A DNA stretch of 60,379 nt, from the NCBI GenBank assembly GCA_002449665.1, contig DJXH01000037.1, positions 1 to 60,379 on the forward strand, given 5' to 3'. Position 1 is the stretch's first letter. Every line of letters starts with the position of its first letter. Shown here piece after piece: positions 34,398 through 43,924 of this stretch. Source of the stretch: Bacteroidales bacterium UBA7009. GTDB taxonomy: Bacteria > Bacteroidota > Bacteroidia > Bacteroidales > Paludibacteraceae. The position numbers were made by a program, and so were the translations under genes. The notes beneath the pieces are model-generated. The model worked only from the letters and a program-made list of their open reading frames with translations. It made no database searches and had not been told where the DNA came from.

Positions 34398-35732
34398 ATG
34401 CGAATAATAGTAGCAGGAGCGGGAGAGGTCGGTCAGCACCTTGCCAAACTCCTTTCCCGCGAAAATATGGACATCAGTCTGCTTGACGAGCAAGCCGAAC
34501 ATCTCGGCGACCTTGAAGCCAACTACGACCTCATCACTCGTGTAGGTTGCCCCACTTCCATTCACGACCTCAAAGACATAGGCGTTAAAGATGCCGACCT
34601 TTTTATAGCCGTTACTCCTAATGAAGCGGAGAATATGACGGCGTGCCTTATAGCCAACCAACTCGGCGCGAGGAAGACACTCGCTCGTATAGACAACTAC
34701 GAATACCTGCTGCCGGAAAACAAACGCTTTTTGGAAGGTATGGGTCTAAACCATCTTATCTATCCTGAGGTGTTGGCAGCCCACGAGATAGAAGAGTCGC
34801 TGCGTACCAACTGGATGCGCTATCATATTTCACTGTGTAAGGGAGCGTTAGAACTATGCGTGGTGAAAGTAAGAGACGGTGCAGAGGTGCTTGAACAGCC
34901 TTTCAAGTCCGGATTTTTCGACCACGGGCGCTATCGTATAGTGCTTATCAAGCGCGACAATCAGACTATTTTCCCACACGGCGATGATGCGGTGAAAGCC
35001 GGTGATATGGTATATGCCGTCTGCACGAAAGACAATATGGAGTTCTTGCGCGAACAACTCGGCAAACCCAAGCACGAGATACGCCGCGTTATGTTCTACG
35101 GCGGTACACGAATAGCGCAAAAAGCCGTGCAGAACCTGTCAGACGACCTTGAAATACGCATACTTGAATCCGACTTGGAGCAGTGTCAGAGGCTGTCCGA
35201 GAAATTAGGGAACGCCCTCGTTATTCACGCCGACGGTTCGTCTATGGAAACGCTCAAAGACGAAGACATACAAGATATGGATGCCTTTGTGGCTGTTACC
35301 AAACAAAGTGAGGCAAACATCTTCGCCTGCCTTGCCGCCAAGCGTTTCGGAGTGGGCAAGACGATAGCCGACATAGAAAACATAGACTATATATCTATGG
35401 CGGAAGGTCTTGATATAGGTACCGTGCTGAACAAGAAAAATATCACCGTCAGTTACATTTACCAAATGCTGCTCAATGCCAGTGTACTCAATGTGAGGAA
35501 CTTAACGAGTGCAGATGCGGAAATCGTGGAACTTATCGCCACCGAAGGCAGCCGCATTACTCGTGGGCAGATACGAACGCTAAACCTGCCCGAAGAGGTG
35601 TCTATAGGCGGAATTGTCAGAGCCGGAGAAGGATTGTTAGTCAACGGAGACACACAGATAGTGCCGAACGACCAGATAATAGTGATTTGCAGAAGTCATA
35701 ATATTCGCGAACTTGAACGCTACTTCAAATGA
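34398..35732 (+). CDS. trkA: Trk potassium uptake regulator TrkA
   Basis: Cytoplasmic nucleotide-binding subunit that gates the TrkH potassium channel. The 444-aa protein is a tandem of two RCK halves, each with an RCK_N Rossmann fold and an RCK_C domain. The first has the GAGEVGQHLA dinucleotide loop at about 6-15; the second begins near 220 (VMFYGGTRIAQK). An earlier TTG at 34371 lies inside the promoter, so the ATG at 34398 is used. Its stop overlaps the trkH ATG (ATGA), giving coupled translation of the two subunits. Confidence 0.95.
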   Translation: MRIIVAGAGEVGQHLAKLLSRENMDISLLDEQAEHLGDLEANYDLITRVGCPTSIHDLKDIGVKDADLFIAVTPNEAENMTACLIANQLGARKTLARIDNYEYLLPENKRFLEGMGLNHLIYPEVLAAHEIEESLRTNWMRYHISLCKGALELCVVKVRDGAEVLEQPFKSGFFDHGRYRIVLIKRDNQTIFPHGDDAVKAGDMVYAVCTKDNMEFLREQLGKPKHEIRRVMFYGGTRIAQKAVQNLSDDLEIRILESDLEQCQRLSEKLGNALVIHADGSSMETLKDEDIQDMDAFVAVTKQSEANIFACLAAKRFGVGKTIADIENIDYISMAEGLDIGTVLNKKNITVSYIYQMLLNASVLNVRNLTSADAEIVELIATEGSRITRGQIRTLNLPEEVSIGGIVRAGEGLLVNGDTQIVPNDQIIVICRSHNIRELERYFK

Positions 35733-37195
35733 CACGTGCCTTCAACAGAAAACTTGTGTTTCGCACCTTGGGTGCACTTCTACTGATAGAAACGCTTTTT
35801 ATGGGGCTTGCCACACTCGTCAGTGCCATATACGAAGAGCCTGATACAGAAGCTTTTGTGGTAAGTATGCTGCTTACTATGATTGCCGGTCTGTTAGGCT
35901 TGAGAATAGGTCGGAATGCCCCTAACCGCACCGGCGAAAGGGAAGGCTATCTTATAGTGGCTCTCGTATGGCTCGTATTCTCCATATTCGGTATGCTGCC
36001 CTACTATCTGTCCGGGGCGACAAACAGTATTACCAATGCTTTTTACGAGACGATGGCAGGATTTACAACTACCGGTGCTACCATCCTTACAGACGTGGAA
36101 AGTCAGACCCACGGCATACTCTTTTGGCGGGCTATCACGCAATGGCTCGGCGGATTAGGTATAATAGTGCTATGCGTTGCCATTCTGCCTATGTTCGGAC
36201 TTGGCGGTATGCAGCTTTATGCCGCAGAGGTTACCGGCGTTAGTTATGAAAAAATATCTCCTCGCATAGCCGATACGGCAAAACTGATGTGGGGTGTGTA
36301 TATGCTTCTTACAGCCACAGAGGTACTTATACTTTGGCTCTTTGATATGAACCTTTTTGATGCCGTGTGCCACTCTATGTCCACCATCGCCACCGGCGGC
36401 TTTTCTACAAAAAATCTGAGTCTTATGGAGTATTCGCCCGCTATACAATACACGGTAGCCGTGTTTATGCTGCTCTCGGGTATCAATTTCTCGCTGCTTA
36501 TCCTCTTCCTTCTTCGCAAGCCTCAAAGACTGTTTCAAGACGAAGAAACGCGCTGGTATTTAGGTGCAATCGTGTTCTTTACGGTAATCATATCGGCAGG
36601 GCTGTTCATTAGCAACCACACATATACGCTAAGCGGCGCAGAAGAGGCATTCAGGACGGGATTTTTTATGACTACCGCCGCCATTACCTCTACCGGATAT
36701 GCCGTAACGGACTATATGCAATGGCATGTGGTATTGTGGGTTACGCTGTTTTTCCTTATGTTTACCGGTGCCAGTTCGGGCAGTACGTCCGGCGGTATCA
36801 AGTGGGTGAGACTTGCTATAATCCTCAAAAACAGTTATGCCGAGTTTCAACGCCGCATTCACCCCAATGCCATTATTCCCGTCAAACTTAACGGCAAACC
36901 CGTTCCGCAACAGACCATCAACAACGTCGTAGCCTTCCTTATTATTCATATATTGGTGATTATCATTACGGTAGTTGCTTTCTGCGCTTGCGGTATCGGT
37001 TTTGATGAGGCAATCGGAACGACAGTCAGCGCGATAGGCAATGTCGGAATAAGTATCGGCAGTTACGGTCCTATGGGAACGTATGCTGATTTCCCGACTG
37101 TGGCAAAATGGATAATGACCTTCGTTATGCTGGTTGGCAGATTGGAAATTTTTACCGTTTTACTCCTTTTCACTCCCGCACTTTGGAAAAAATGA
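35729..37195 (+). CDS. trkH: Trk potassium channel subunit TrkH
   Basis: Inner-membrane K+ channel subunit, 488 aa with four M1-P-M2 repeats. The pore-loop glycine filters are visible as AGFTTTGATI, ATGGFST, TSTGYAV and AIGNVGIS. The GSTSGGIKWVR loop and the LGGLGIIVL segment are typical of TrkH/KtrB. The ATG overlaps the trkA stop by 4 nt, and its own stop overlaps the start of the next gene, so trkA, trkH and the SGNH gene are translated as a chain. Confidence 0.95.
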   Translation: MTRAFNRKLVFRTLGALLLIETLFMGLATLVSAIYEEPDTEAFVVSMLLTMIAGLLGLRIGRNAPNRTGEREGYLIVALVWLVFSIFGMLPYYLSGATNSITNAFYETMAGFTTTGATILTDVESQTHGILFWRAITQWLGGLGIIVLCVAILPMFGLGGMQLYAAEVTGVSYEKISPRIADTAKLMWGVYMLLTATEVLILWLFDMNLFDAVCHSMSTIATGGFSTKNLSLMEYSPAIQYTVAVFMLLSGINFSLLILFLLRKPQRLFQDEETRWYLGAIVFFTVIISAGLFISNHTYTLSGAEEAFRTGFFMTTAAITSTGYAVTDYMQWHVVLWVTLFFLMFTGASSGSTSGGIKWVRLAIILKNSYAEFQRRIHPNAIIPVKLNGKPVPQQTINNVVAFLIIHILVIIITVVAFCACGIGFDEAIGTTVSAIGNVGISIGSYGPMGTYADFPTVAKWIMTFVMLVGRLEIFTVLLLFTPALWKK

Positions 37196-38487
37196 AACCA
37201 CACTCAATAACCATATTGTTAGTCAGTTGTCTATCGGCATTATTGCTCGCATGCTACCTTTTCCCCGCAAGCGGCATACAAGTGGGAGCCGTCAACTTAA
37301 CTATGCCGGAAGTATCAACTTTGCTTGGCAGCCACTCTGCCCTGCCTGCCGACTCGGTCGCTATAACGATTGACACAATACCGCAAGCGACACAGGACAC
37401 ATGCCTTGCAGACACAGCAACCCAAAAACTCATAAACCCCGAATATCAATACCTGCAAAGATTCTACTCTGCGTTGAAAAATTCCGGTAAGTCGTCTGTC
37501 AGGGTTATTCACTACGGCGACTCGCAGATAGAAGGCGACAGGATGACGAAGAATATCCGCAATGCTTTTCAGACCCGCTTCGGCGGCGGCGGCGTAGGAA
37601 TCATACCGCTTCATCAGACCATAGGCTCTATGTCGCTGCAACAACGGCTTTCCATAAACGGCATTCAGCAGACAGCCAAACAAGGTCCGAAAAGATATAT
37701 GGCGTACGGACCTAAAAGCAAACGCAGAGAAAACAAAGTGTATGGACCGATGGCTCAAACGGCAGTGATGAACGACAGCCTCGTCAAAGGCAGCGAAGAA
37801 ATTACTTTGAGCGTAACAAGTCTTGTTAAAGATACCACTGCTTATTTCAATAAGATACAGATATTTAGAGAAAAAGACAGTATCATTACTTTTTCAAAAC
37901 CTCATCGCAATTATGTTCTTCGTATGCAGTATAAAGGGGACATATACGGCATATCGCTTGAGACGGACACAGGTGTTATAGTGGACAATATACCTATGAG
38001 AGGCTGTGCCGGAACGATTTTTACAACGGTTGAACCTAAACAGTTAAGGCATTATTACCAAAAGACCAACACACGTCTTATCATTCTTCAATACGGCGGC
38101 AACGTTATGCCATATACCAAAACAGCCGCTAACATAAGCAATTATAAGGAACGCTTGCGCAAGCAAATTCGCTATATAAAACGCCTTGCGCCGGAGGCAG
38201 ACTTGCTCTTTGTCGGACCGAGCGATATGCACACTACGATTGACGGCGTTAAGACCTCCTACCCTATCCTGCCGCAGATGGACAAAGCCCTGAAAGACCT
38301 TGCAGCAGAAGAAGAGATTGCCTACTGGAGTCTGTTTGAAGCGATGGGCGGCAGAGGGGGTATGACACGCTGGGTAGCGCAGGGCTTGGCAGGTAGCGAT
38401 GGAGTTCACTTCACGCGCAAAGGTGCCGACAAAGCCGGAAATATGCTTGCCGAGTGGCTGATGAAAGGCTACGATGAAGTGAAATGA
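37192..38487 (+). CDS. Membrane-anchored SGNH/GDSL hydrolase-type protein
   Basis: A 431-aa protein with one N-terminal membrane segment (about 6-26) and an extracytoplasmic SGNH domain. Block I is YGDSQIEGD with S111; block III is QYGGN; the C-terminal block is DGVHFT with D403 and H406. Such proteins act as esterases or, next to MBOAT proteins, as O-acyltransferases on surface polysaccharides (compare AlgJ/AlgX and DltD partners). The MBOAT gene follows 16 nt later, which favours the acyltransferase reading. The frame extends upstream inside trkH; I choose the ATG at 37192, which overlaps the trkH stop. Confidence 0.87.
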   Translation: MKPHSITILLVSCLSALLLACYLFPASGIQVGAVNLTMPEVSTLLGSHSALPADSVAITIDTIPQATQDTCLADTATQKLINPEYQYLQRFYSALKNSGKSSVRVIHYGDSQIEGDRMTKNIRNAFQTRFGGGGVGIIPLHQTIGSMSLQQRLSINGIQQTAKQGPKRYMAYGPKSKRRENKVYGPMAQTAVMNDSLVKGSEEITLSVTSLVKDTTAYFNKIQIFREKDSIITFSKPHRNYVLRMQYKGDIYGISLETDTGVIVDNIPMRGCAGTIFTTVEPKQLRHYYQKTNTRLIILQYGGNVMPYTKTAANISNYKERLRKQIRYIKRLAPEADLLFVGPSDMHTTIDGVKTSYPILPQMDKALKDLAAEEEIAYWSLFEAMGGRGGMTRWVAQGLAGSDGVHFTRKGADKAGNMLAEWLMKGYDEVK

Positions 38488-38503
38488 TACAACAGCATAC
38501 ATT

Positions 38504-40339
38504 TTGGATATTCTTCACAACATATTCAGTTTTGACAGTCTTCACCCTCTGCTGTTTACCCAAAGTTATTTTTGGGTGTTTTTTGCAGTAGTCTATTTCT
38601 TTTTCACTCTCATAACCGAACTCGGAGCGAAAGACGGCAAAGTCTCTCGCAAAAGACTGCACTTGAGAAACGCCTATCTTATGCTCGTCAGTTGGTTCTT
38701 CTACTACAAGACAAGCGGCAGTTTTCTCTTGCTTCTCGCTTTCATTACAATAAGCGATTTTCTATGGGCTAAACTCATATACAGAGCCTCCGAAAAGGGC
38801 ACAAACGGACTGAAAAGACTATGGCTCATAACGAGCATACTGATTGACCTCGGGCTGCTCGCTTTCTTCAAGTATGCCTATTTCAGCGTTGATGCCTTCA
38901 ATCAGATGTTCGGAACGAACTTAAGCATAACCGAAAAAATCATCCTGCCGGTAGGCATCAGTTTTTATATATTCCAAGTTATATCATATACCACCGATGT
39001 ATATCGCGGGCAGGTACGACCTGTAAACAATATCCTTGATTTCGGGTTTTATGTATCTTTCTTCCCACAGCTCGTGGCAGGTCCCATAGTGCGTGCTTCC
39101 GAATTTATGGAGCAACTCTACCGACCTTTCCGTTTAAGCAGACGTCAAGCCGGATTGGCTGTGTTTTGGGTGCTGAACGGACTTGCAAAGAAAATTATCC
39201 TCAGCGACTATCTTGCCACACATCTTGTGGACCGCGTTTTTGAGAACCCGCTGCTTTTTTCCGGCTTTGAAAACCTCTTTGCCCTCTTTGCCTACTCGCT
39301 GCAAGTGTATGCCGACTTTTCCGGATACACCGACATTGCCATCGGTGTGGCTATGCTAATGGGGTTTTATCTGCCCAAAAACTTCCATTCGCCCTATAAA
39401 GCGCGCAATCCGCAGGAGTTTTGGAGGCGTTGGCATATATCCCTGTCTCGTTGGTTGAAGACGTATCTGTATATCCCTCTCGGCGGGAACAGGAACACCA
39501 CGACAGCCACTTGGATTTGTATCGCCTTGTTCGCTTTTGTGGCACTTATGCTGACAGGCAGTAAAGCCGTTGCAATAGGACTTGTTATAGTTGGTATCAT
39601 TATCGCTCTCGCTCTATGGCTGCTGCCGCAACAACGTAAACTGCTTGCCGCCAACGTCAATTCGTTTATCACGATGCTGATAGGCGGATTGTGGCACGGC
39701 GCGAGTTGGAACTTCGTCCTATGGGGCGGACTAAACGGGATTGGTATGGTAATAAACAAAATCTGGCGCGCTACAAACATGCATCTGCGCTTCTGGGTAT
39801 TGGCGGCAATAACGGCGGGTGTCATTATTGTACGCCTGCACTACCCCACTCCGTTTTGGCGAGTGGCGGCTATATGGATAACTATAATGTGCGCAGGATG
39901 TTTTATACAATATATGTGGTTTGTTCTTAAACTGAAAGACAACTTTGTAAGTAAATCAGCAGGTACGATTTGGGCTGTACTACAAACTTTTGTTTTTATC
40001 ACCTTTACACGCTTATTCTTCCGTTCAGGCTCTAATCTTGACCCTGCCACAGCCAACAAAACGGCTTGGGAAACAGCAACAAATATGCTCAATCAAATCG
40101 GCGGCGCGTGGGATAACACTATCATCCTGCCCTTCGTTTGGGAGTACAGAAACGTAGTGCTGCTTTTCGTAATTGGAATGCTTGTACACTGGCTGCCCGA
40201 CAAGTTTAAGCAATGGTATCGCCTATCGTTTGCCTCATTGCCGCTTTGGGCAATAGGTACGATAGCGGTCTTGACAGTAATAATACTCTATCAGTTCGTA
40301 TCAGCTGATATGCAACCGTTTATTTATTTTCAGTTCTAA
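38504..40339 (+). CDS. MBOAT-family membrane O-acyltransferase
   Basis: A polytopic acyltransferase, 611 aa, that passes acyl (often acetyl) groups across the membrane to polymers outside. It contains the signature FWRRWHISLSRWLKTYLYIPLGG (read in parts at about 306-328, including H311) and the catalytic H398 in GLWHGASWNF. The start appears to be TTG at 38504: the N-terminal NIFSFDSL segment fits family members, and the next ATG is at residue 60, after the first helix. Between residues about 331 and 390 there is an inserted hydrophobic stretch. With the SGNH protein it forms a typical two-part polysaccharide O-acylation system. Confidence 0.92.
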   Translation: MDILHNIFSFDSLHPLLFTQSYFWVFFAVVYFFFTLITELGAKDGKVSRKRLHLRNAYLMLVSWFFYYKTSGSFLLLLAFITISDFLWAKLIYRASEKGTNGLKRLWLITSILIDLGLLAFFKYAYFSVDAFNQMFGTNLSITEKIILPVGISFYIFQVISYTTDVYRGQVRPVNNILDFGFYVSFFPQLVAGPIVRASEFMEQLYRPFRLSRRQAGLAVFWVLNGLAKKIILSDYLATHLVDRVFENPLLFSGFENLFALFAYSLQVYADFSGYTDIAIGVAMLMGFYLPKNFHSPYKARNPQEFWRRWHISLSRWLKTYLYIPLGGNRNTTTATWICIALFAFVALMLTGSKAVAIGLVIVGIIIALALWLLPQQRKLLAANVNSFITMLIGGLWHGASWNFVLWGGLNGIGMVINKIWRATNMHLRFWVLAAITAGVIIVRLHYPTPFWRVAAIWITIMCAGCFIQYMWFVLKLKDNFVSKSAGTIWAVLQTFVFITFTRLFFRSGSNLDPATANKTAWETATNMLNQIGGAWDNTIILPFVWEYRNVVLLFVIGMLVHWLPDKFKQWYRLSFASLPLWAIGTIAVLTVIILYQFVSADMQPFIYFQF

Positions 40340-40342
40340 ACT

Positions 40343-40924
40343 ATGATTATCGGTATAACAGGAGGTATAGGGAGCGGCAAATCTACCATTGCGCGCCGTC
40401 TTGAACAGAAATACGGCTTTACCATATACGATACGGACAGCAATGCCAAACGTATTATAACTCAAGATAAGGAGGTCAGACCGGCTGTAGAACATCTGCT
40501 TGGCAAGGATGTTTTTGACGGCAACAATTATAATACCCGCTTGGCGGCACAAAGGATATTCGCCGACAAAGATATTCTGCTGCGAATGAACTCAATCGTC
40601 CACCCCGCCGTAGCACAGGATATACTCCGGCATGGTGAAGACAAACTGCTGATAGAGAGCGCACTGCTATATGATGTACCTGCTATAGCCGATATTTGCG
40701 ATATGACTATTGCCGTAATCGCTCCCGATGATATTCGCCTAAAAAGAGCGATGAAAAGAGACGGAGTGAGCAGCGAGGAAATTTCCGCTCGCATAAACAA
40801 GCAAATGAGTTCGGACAAAATGGCTAAGAGAGCAGACATAGTGGTAAATAACGACGGCAACAATACTATTGACGAACTTGCCAAACATATAATAACGGAA
40901 GTAAATAAAAGATTAACAATATGA
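40343..40924 (+). CDS. coaE: Dephospho-CoA kinase
   Basis: Phosphorylates dephospho-CoA in the last step of coenzyme A synthesis. The 193-aa length is normal. The P-loop GITGGIGSGKST is at about 4-15, the substrate motif is YDTDSNAKRI, and HPAV (about 93-96) and the LLIESALLYD segment are typical. It starts 3 nt after the MBOAT gene and its stop overlaps the cstA ATG (ATGA). The link to the MBOAT gene is positional; any tie through acyl-CoA supply is speculative. Confidence 0.95.
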   Translation: MIIGITGGIGSGKSTIARRLEQKYGFTIYDTDSNAKRIITQDKEVRPAVEHLLGKDVFDGNNYNTRLAAQRIFADKDILLRMNSIVHPAVAQDILRHGEDKLLIESALLYDVPAIADICDMTIAVIAPDDIRLKRAMKRDGVSSEEISARINKQMSSDKMAKRADIVVNNDGNNTIDELAKHIITEVNKRLTI

Positions 40925-42432
40925 TTACCTTTATTGTAGCACTTATAGTCCTTGTTTTGGGCTATGTTCTTTACGGAACATTTGTTGAGAAAGTTTTCGG
41001 CATTGAGCCGGAGCGCAAGACACCGGCACTGACCAAAACCGATGGCGTGGACTACGTACCTATGAGCGGCTGGCGCATCTTCCTTGTGCAGTTTCTCAAT
41101 ATAGCCGGTCTTGGTCCTATCTTCGGCGCGATAATGGGCATATTCTTCGGTCCTGCCGCTTTCCTATGGATAGTGTTCGGAACGATTTTTGCCGGCGGTG
41201 TACACGATTACCTGAGCGGAATGATGTCAGTAAGAAAAGGCGGTGTGTCCCTGCCGGACATCATAGGCGACGAACTCGGCAACGGAATAAAACTCTTTAT
41301 GCGACTGCTGTCGCTCGTTCTGCTTATCTTGCTCACTACAACCTTTTTAAGCGGTCCAGCCACTCTGCTGCAAGGCTTGCAGGCACTGCCTACCCTGTCT
41401 TTTGAGTCTGCCACTATTCCGCTTGTGTGGGTATTGATAATATTTGCATATTATGTTTTTGCCACCGTCCTGCCTGTGGACAAACTGATAGGTCGTTTCT
41501 ACCCTCTCTTCGGAGCCATACTGCTGTTTATGGGACTTGGCATTATGGTGGTTATGCTTGGTTGGCACAGCAGCGAAATGCCCGAACTGACCGACGGACT
41601 GCATAACCGCCAAACCAATGGTCTGCCGCTTTTCCCTATGATGTTCGTAAGCATTGCTTGCGGTGCTATTTCCGGTTTTCACGGCACACAATCGCCGCTT
41701 ATGGCACGATGCATAACTAACGAAAGACAAGGCCGTTGGATATTCTACGGGGCTATGGTGGCAGAAGGTATTTTGGCACTAATTTGGGCAGCTGCCGCCG
41801 GTACATTCTTTGCAGACCCCGAACAAGGACTGTATGGTATAGACGGACTGCAAGCCTTCGCCGCCGAACATAAAGGAGAGAACATCGCAGCACTTGTAGT
41901 GGATCGTATCAGCCGCTCTTGGCTCGGGACGATAGGCGGACTGCTCGCTATAATAGGCGTGATTGCCGCGCCCATCACCAGCGGCGATACCGCCCTTCGC
42001 TCCGCCAGACTGATAGTCGCTGATTTTCTTAAACTTGACCAACGCAAGATACCTAACAGACTATATATAGCCCTGCCGCTTTTCATTGCCGTATTCTGTA
42101 TGGTCTTCGTTGATTTCAATGTCGTATGGCGTTATTTTGCTTGGACAAACCAGACGCTTGCAGTATTCACTCTATGGGCAGGCTCCGTCTTCCTCTATAA
42201 ACAAAGCATAGACAGCAAGTCCGCACTTAGAAAATACGGCTATCTTATGGCAATTATTCCGGCACTGTTTATGACAATGGTGAGCGTAAGTTACATCTTT
42301 ATCGCTCCCGAAGGGTTCAATTTCGCCGCTAAAGGTTGGAGCCTGTGGGCTTATCTTATAGCCGCCGTTGTTACAGTGTCGCTGCTTACAATGTTCTGCT
42401 ATTGGGCTGAAAAACAGAATAAAAAAATCTGA
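40921..42432 (+). CDS. cstA: CstA-family carbon starvation transporter
   Basis: A 503-aa polytopic membrane protein of the CstA family, known for uptake of peptides or pyruvate during carbon starvation. The conserved N-terminal part ERKTPALTKTDGVDYVPM (about 36-53) and the LNIAGLGPIFGAIMG motif are diagnostic. About 14-16 hydrophobic segments are visible. It is shorter than E. coli CstA (about 700 aa), like many CstA proteins of anaerobes. It overlaps coaE by 4 nt. Confidence 0.92.
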   Translation: MITFIVALIVLVLGYVLYGTFVEKVFGIEPERKTPALTKTDGVDYVPMSGWRIFLVQFLNIAGLGPIFGAIMGIFFGPAAFLWIVFGTIFAGGVHDYLSGMMSVRKGGVSLPDIIGDELGNGIKLFMRLLSLVLLILLTTTFLSGPATLLQGLQALPTLSFESATIPLVWVLIIFAYYVFATVLPVDKLIGRFYPLFGAILLFMGLGIMVVMLGWHSSEMPELTDGLHNRQTNGLPLFPMMFVSIACGAISGFHGTQSPLMARCITNERQGRWIFYGAMVAEGILALIWAAAAGTFFADPEQGLYGIDGLQAFAAEHKGENIAALVVDRISRSWLGTIGGLLAIIGVIAAPITSGDTALRSARLIVADFLKLDQRKIPNRLYIALPLFIAVFCMVFVDFNVVWRYFAWTNQTLAVFTLWAGSVFLYKQSIDSKSALRKYGYLMAIIPALFMTMVSVSYIFIAPEGFNFAAKGWSLWAYLIAAVVTVSLLTMFCYWAEKQNKKI

Positions 42433-42440
42433 TATACAAT

Positions 42441-43040
42441 ATGATAAGAACCGCCACTTTTGTAATATCATCACCCGATGTGAGCAGTTGCCCCAAAAGC
42501 CGACTGCCCGAATACGCATTTATCGGACGAAGCAATGTGGGCAAATCGAGCCTTATCAATATGCTGTGCCATAATCCCAAACTTGCCAAGACAAGTCAAA
42601 AACCCGGAAAGACACTGCTTATCAATCATTTTCTGATAGATGAATGTTGGCATCTTGTAGATCTCCCGGGCTACGGATACGCACAGGCAGGGCAAAAACA
42701 ACGCGAGGAACTTAAAAAAATGATTGAGCGTTATTGCCTTATGCGTGAGACACTTGTGAGCCTTTTTGTGTTGATAGACTGCCGCCACGAACCGCAGAAA
42801 ATAGACCTTGAGTTTATGACTTGGCTCGGCGAAAACGAAGTGCCATTTGCCATAGTGTTCACCAAGAGCGACAAACTCGGCAAAAGCAAGTTAGCAGACA
42901 ACGTAAATGCCTATAAGTCAGCCTTGCTTGACACTTGGGAAGAACTACCGCCGGTCTTTGTTACATCATCCGAAACAGGCTTGGGGAGAGACGAACTGAC
43001 CGAATATATAGAAACGCTTAACTTACAAGTACAACAATGA
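42441..43040 (+). CDS. ysxC: Ribosome biogenesis GTPase YsxC/EngB
   Basis: A small GTPase, 199 aa, that assists assembly of the large ribosomal subunit. G1 is GRSNVGKSSL at about 28-37, G3 is DLPGYGYAQ, and G4 is TKSDKLGK. The EngB-specific KTLLINHFLI region is present. It follows cstA by 8 nt, and its stop overlaps the ATG of the next gene, so it is translated within the long plus-strand chain. Confidence 0.95.
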   Translation: MIRTATFVISSPDVSSCPKSRLPEYAFIGRSNVGKSSLINMLCHNPKLAKTSQKPGKTLLINHFLIDECWHLVDLPGYGYAQAGQKQREELKKMIERYCLMRETLVSLFVLIDCRHEPQKIDLEFMTWLGENEVPFAIVFTKSDKLGKSKLADNVNAYKSALLDTWEELPPVFVTSSETGLGRDELTEYIETLNLQVQQ

Positions 43041-43600
43041 TTTGGGACAATAACGAAGACATCGTTTGTATCCGCTGCGCCAACGACCGCCGTGCCGTGC
43101 AAAGACATCTTGACTCGTGCAGAGAGGAAAGACATCCGTATGTCTTTATCACTTCCACTATGCGCGAGATAATCAAACTCAATCGAATACTCGTTCCCGT
43201 TACAATGCTTGAAGAAGAAGTGTATAAGGCTGAAATTTGCTCCTACCTTGCGCGAAAAACCGGTGCCAAACTGCTGCTCTTACCCGCCAATGACTATGGC
43301 AACAAGGCCAAACAAAACCTGAACAGAATAAAAACGCACCTTGATAATATCTCACAAAAGACCGGCGAAACGATTGATTATGAAGTGTTAGAAGCAAAGA
43401 AAGACAGTTTTTCGCTTGCTATGGAGTGTGTGGACAGGCAGAAAGACTTCGGTCATCAGTTGCTTTTGCTTACGGCAAGCCGCGAGTACGGATTGGATGA
43501 TATTCTGTTTGGTCCGGCTGAAAGAAAAGTTATACGTCGCAGCCTTGTACCCGTTATGCTCGTCAATCCGCGTGCCGACTTGTTTTCGCTTTGCGACTGA
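43037..43600 (+). CDS. Universal-stress-protein-like protein
   Basis: A 187-aa protein. Residues about 48-180 fit a UspA-like fold: a first strand RILVPVTM, a helix, the strand AKLLLLPAN, a long helix and a final GPAERKVIRRSLVPVMLVNP. The last motif matches the G-x9-G-S-x-x-x-x-x-x-x-x-P-V-x-x-V nucleotide-binding end of USP proteins only loosely, so ATP binding is doubtful. Residues 1-47 are an extra N-terminal arm. It overlaps ysxC by 4 nt and is the last gene of the chain. The family is tied to stress and starvation tolerance. Confidence 0.72.
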   Translation: MIWDNNEDIVCIRCANDRRAVQRHLDSCREERHPYVFITSTMREIIKLNRILVPVTMLEEEVYKAEICSYLARKTGAKLLLLPANDYGNKAKQNLNRIKTHLDNISQKTGETIDYEVLEAKKDSFSLAMECVDRQKDFGHQLLLLTASREYGLDDILFGPAERKVIRRSLVPVMLVNPRADLFSLCD

Positions 43601-43660
43601 CTTAGTTCAGACTGATTGTACAGATGTTTACAGACAAAAAGACTGAAAAATGCGTATAAT

Positions 43661-43692
43661 TTTGCATAATTGAAAAATTTGCCGTACTTTTG
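43661..43692 (+). promoter_or_regulatory. Promoter of tRNA-Ser
   Basis: TTTG (43661-43664), exactly 20 nt, then TACTTTTG (43685-43692), 23 nt before the tRNA. This is a perfect Bacteroidota promoter. Confidence 0.88.
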
Positions 43693-43715
43693 CAGCCGCA
43701 AAATGAAACAACAAA

Positions 43716-43804
43716 GGAAAGTTGTCTGAGTGGTCGAAAGAGCCGCACTCGAAATGCGGTGTACGCATTACGTCGTACCGGGGGTTCGAATCCCTCACTT
43801 TCCG
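43716..43804 (+). tRNA. tRNA-Ser (anticodon CGA)
   Basis: An 89-nt type II tRNA. The acceptor arms GGAAAGT and ACTTTCC pair over 7 bp. The anticodon stem CCGCA/TGCGG carries the loop CTCGAAA with anticodon CGA (reads UCG). A long variable arm (GTACG/CGTAC) marks a class II serine tRNA. The T-arm is GGGGG-TTCGAAT-CCCTC. The 3' CCA is not encoded (GCA follows the stem). It has its own promoter and is followed by a hairpin. Confidence 0.97.
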
Positions 43805-43805
43805 C

Positions 43806-43837
43806 AAAGAAAGGATGTCAACTGACATCCTTTCTTT
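43806..43837. terminator. Bidirectional hairpin terminator between tRNA-Ser and the XRE gene
   Basis: AAAGAAAGGATGTC (43806-43819) and GACATCCTTTCTTT (43824-43837) form a perfect 14-bp stem with a 4-nt loop. Both strands end in TTTCTTT, so it can serve the tRNA and the convergent XRE gene. Confidence 0.82.
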
Positions 43838-43924
43838 CATATTATGCTATTCTAACGCCTTGTTTCTTCTATCATTTAGTTTTGCTTATCTTCTTGACAC
43901 AGTTATTCATTTACCACCCTTGTA

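Noticed and set aside
43628..43840. A minus-strand frame of 70 codons crossing tRNA-Ser
   Set aside because: It is the antisense of the tRNA plus its promoter and terminator; the RDSNPR-type peptide is a familiar artefact of reading tRNAs backwards.
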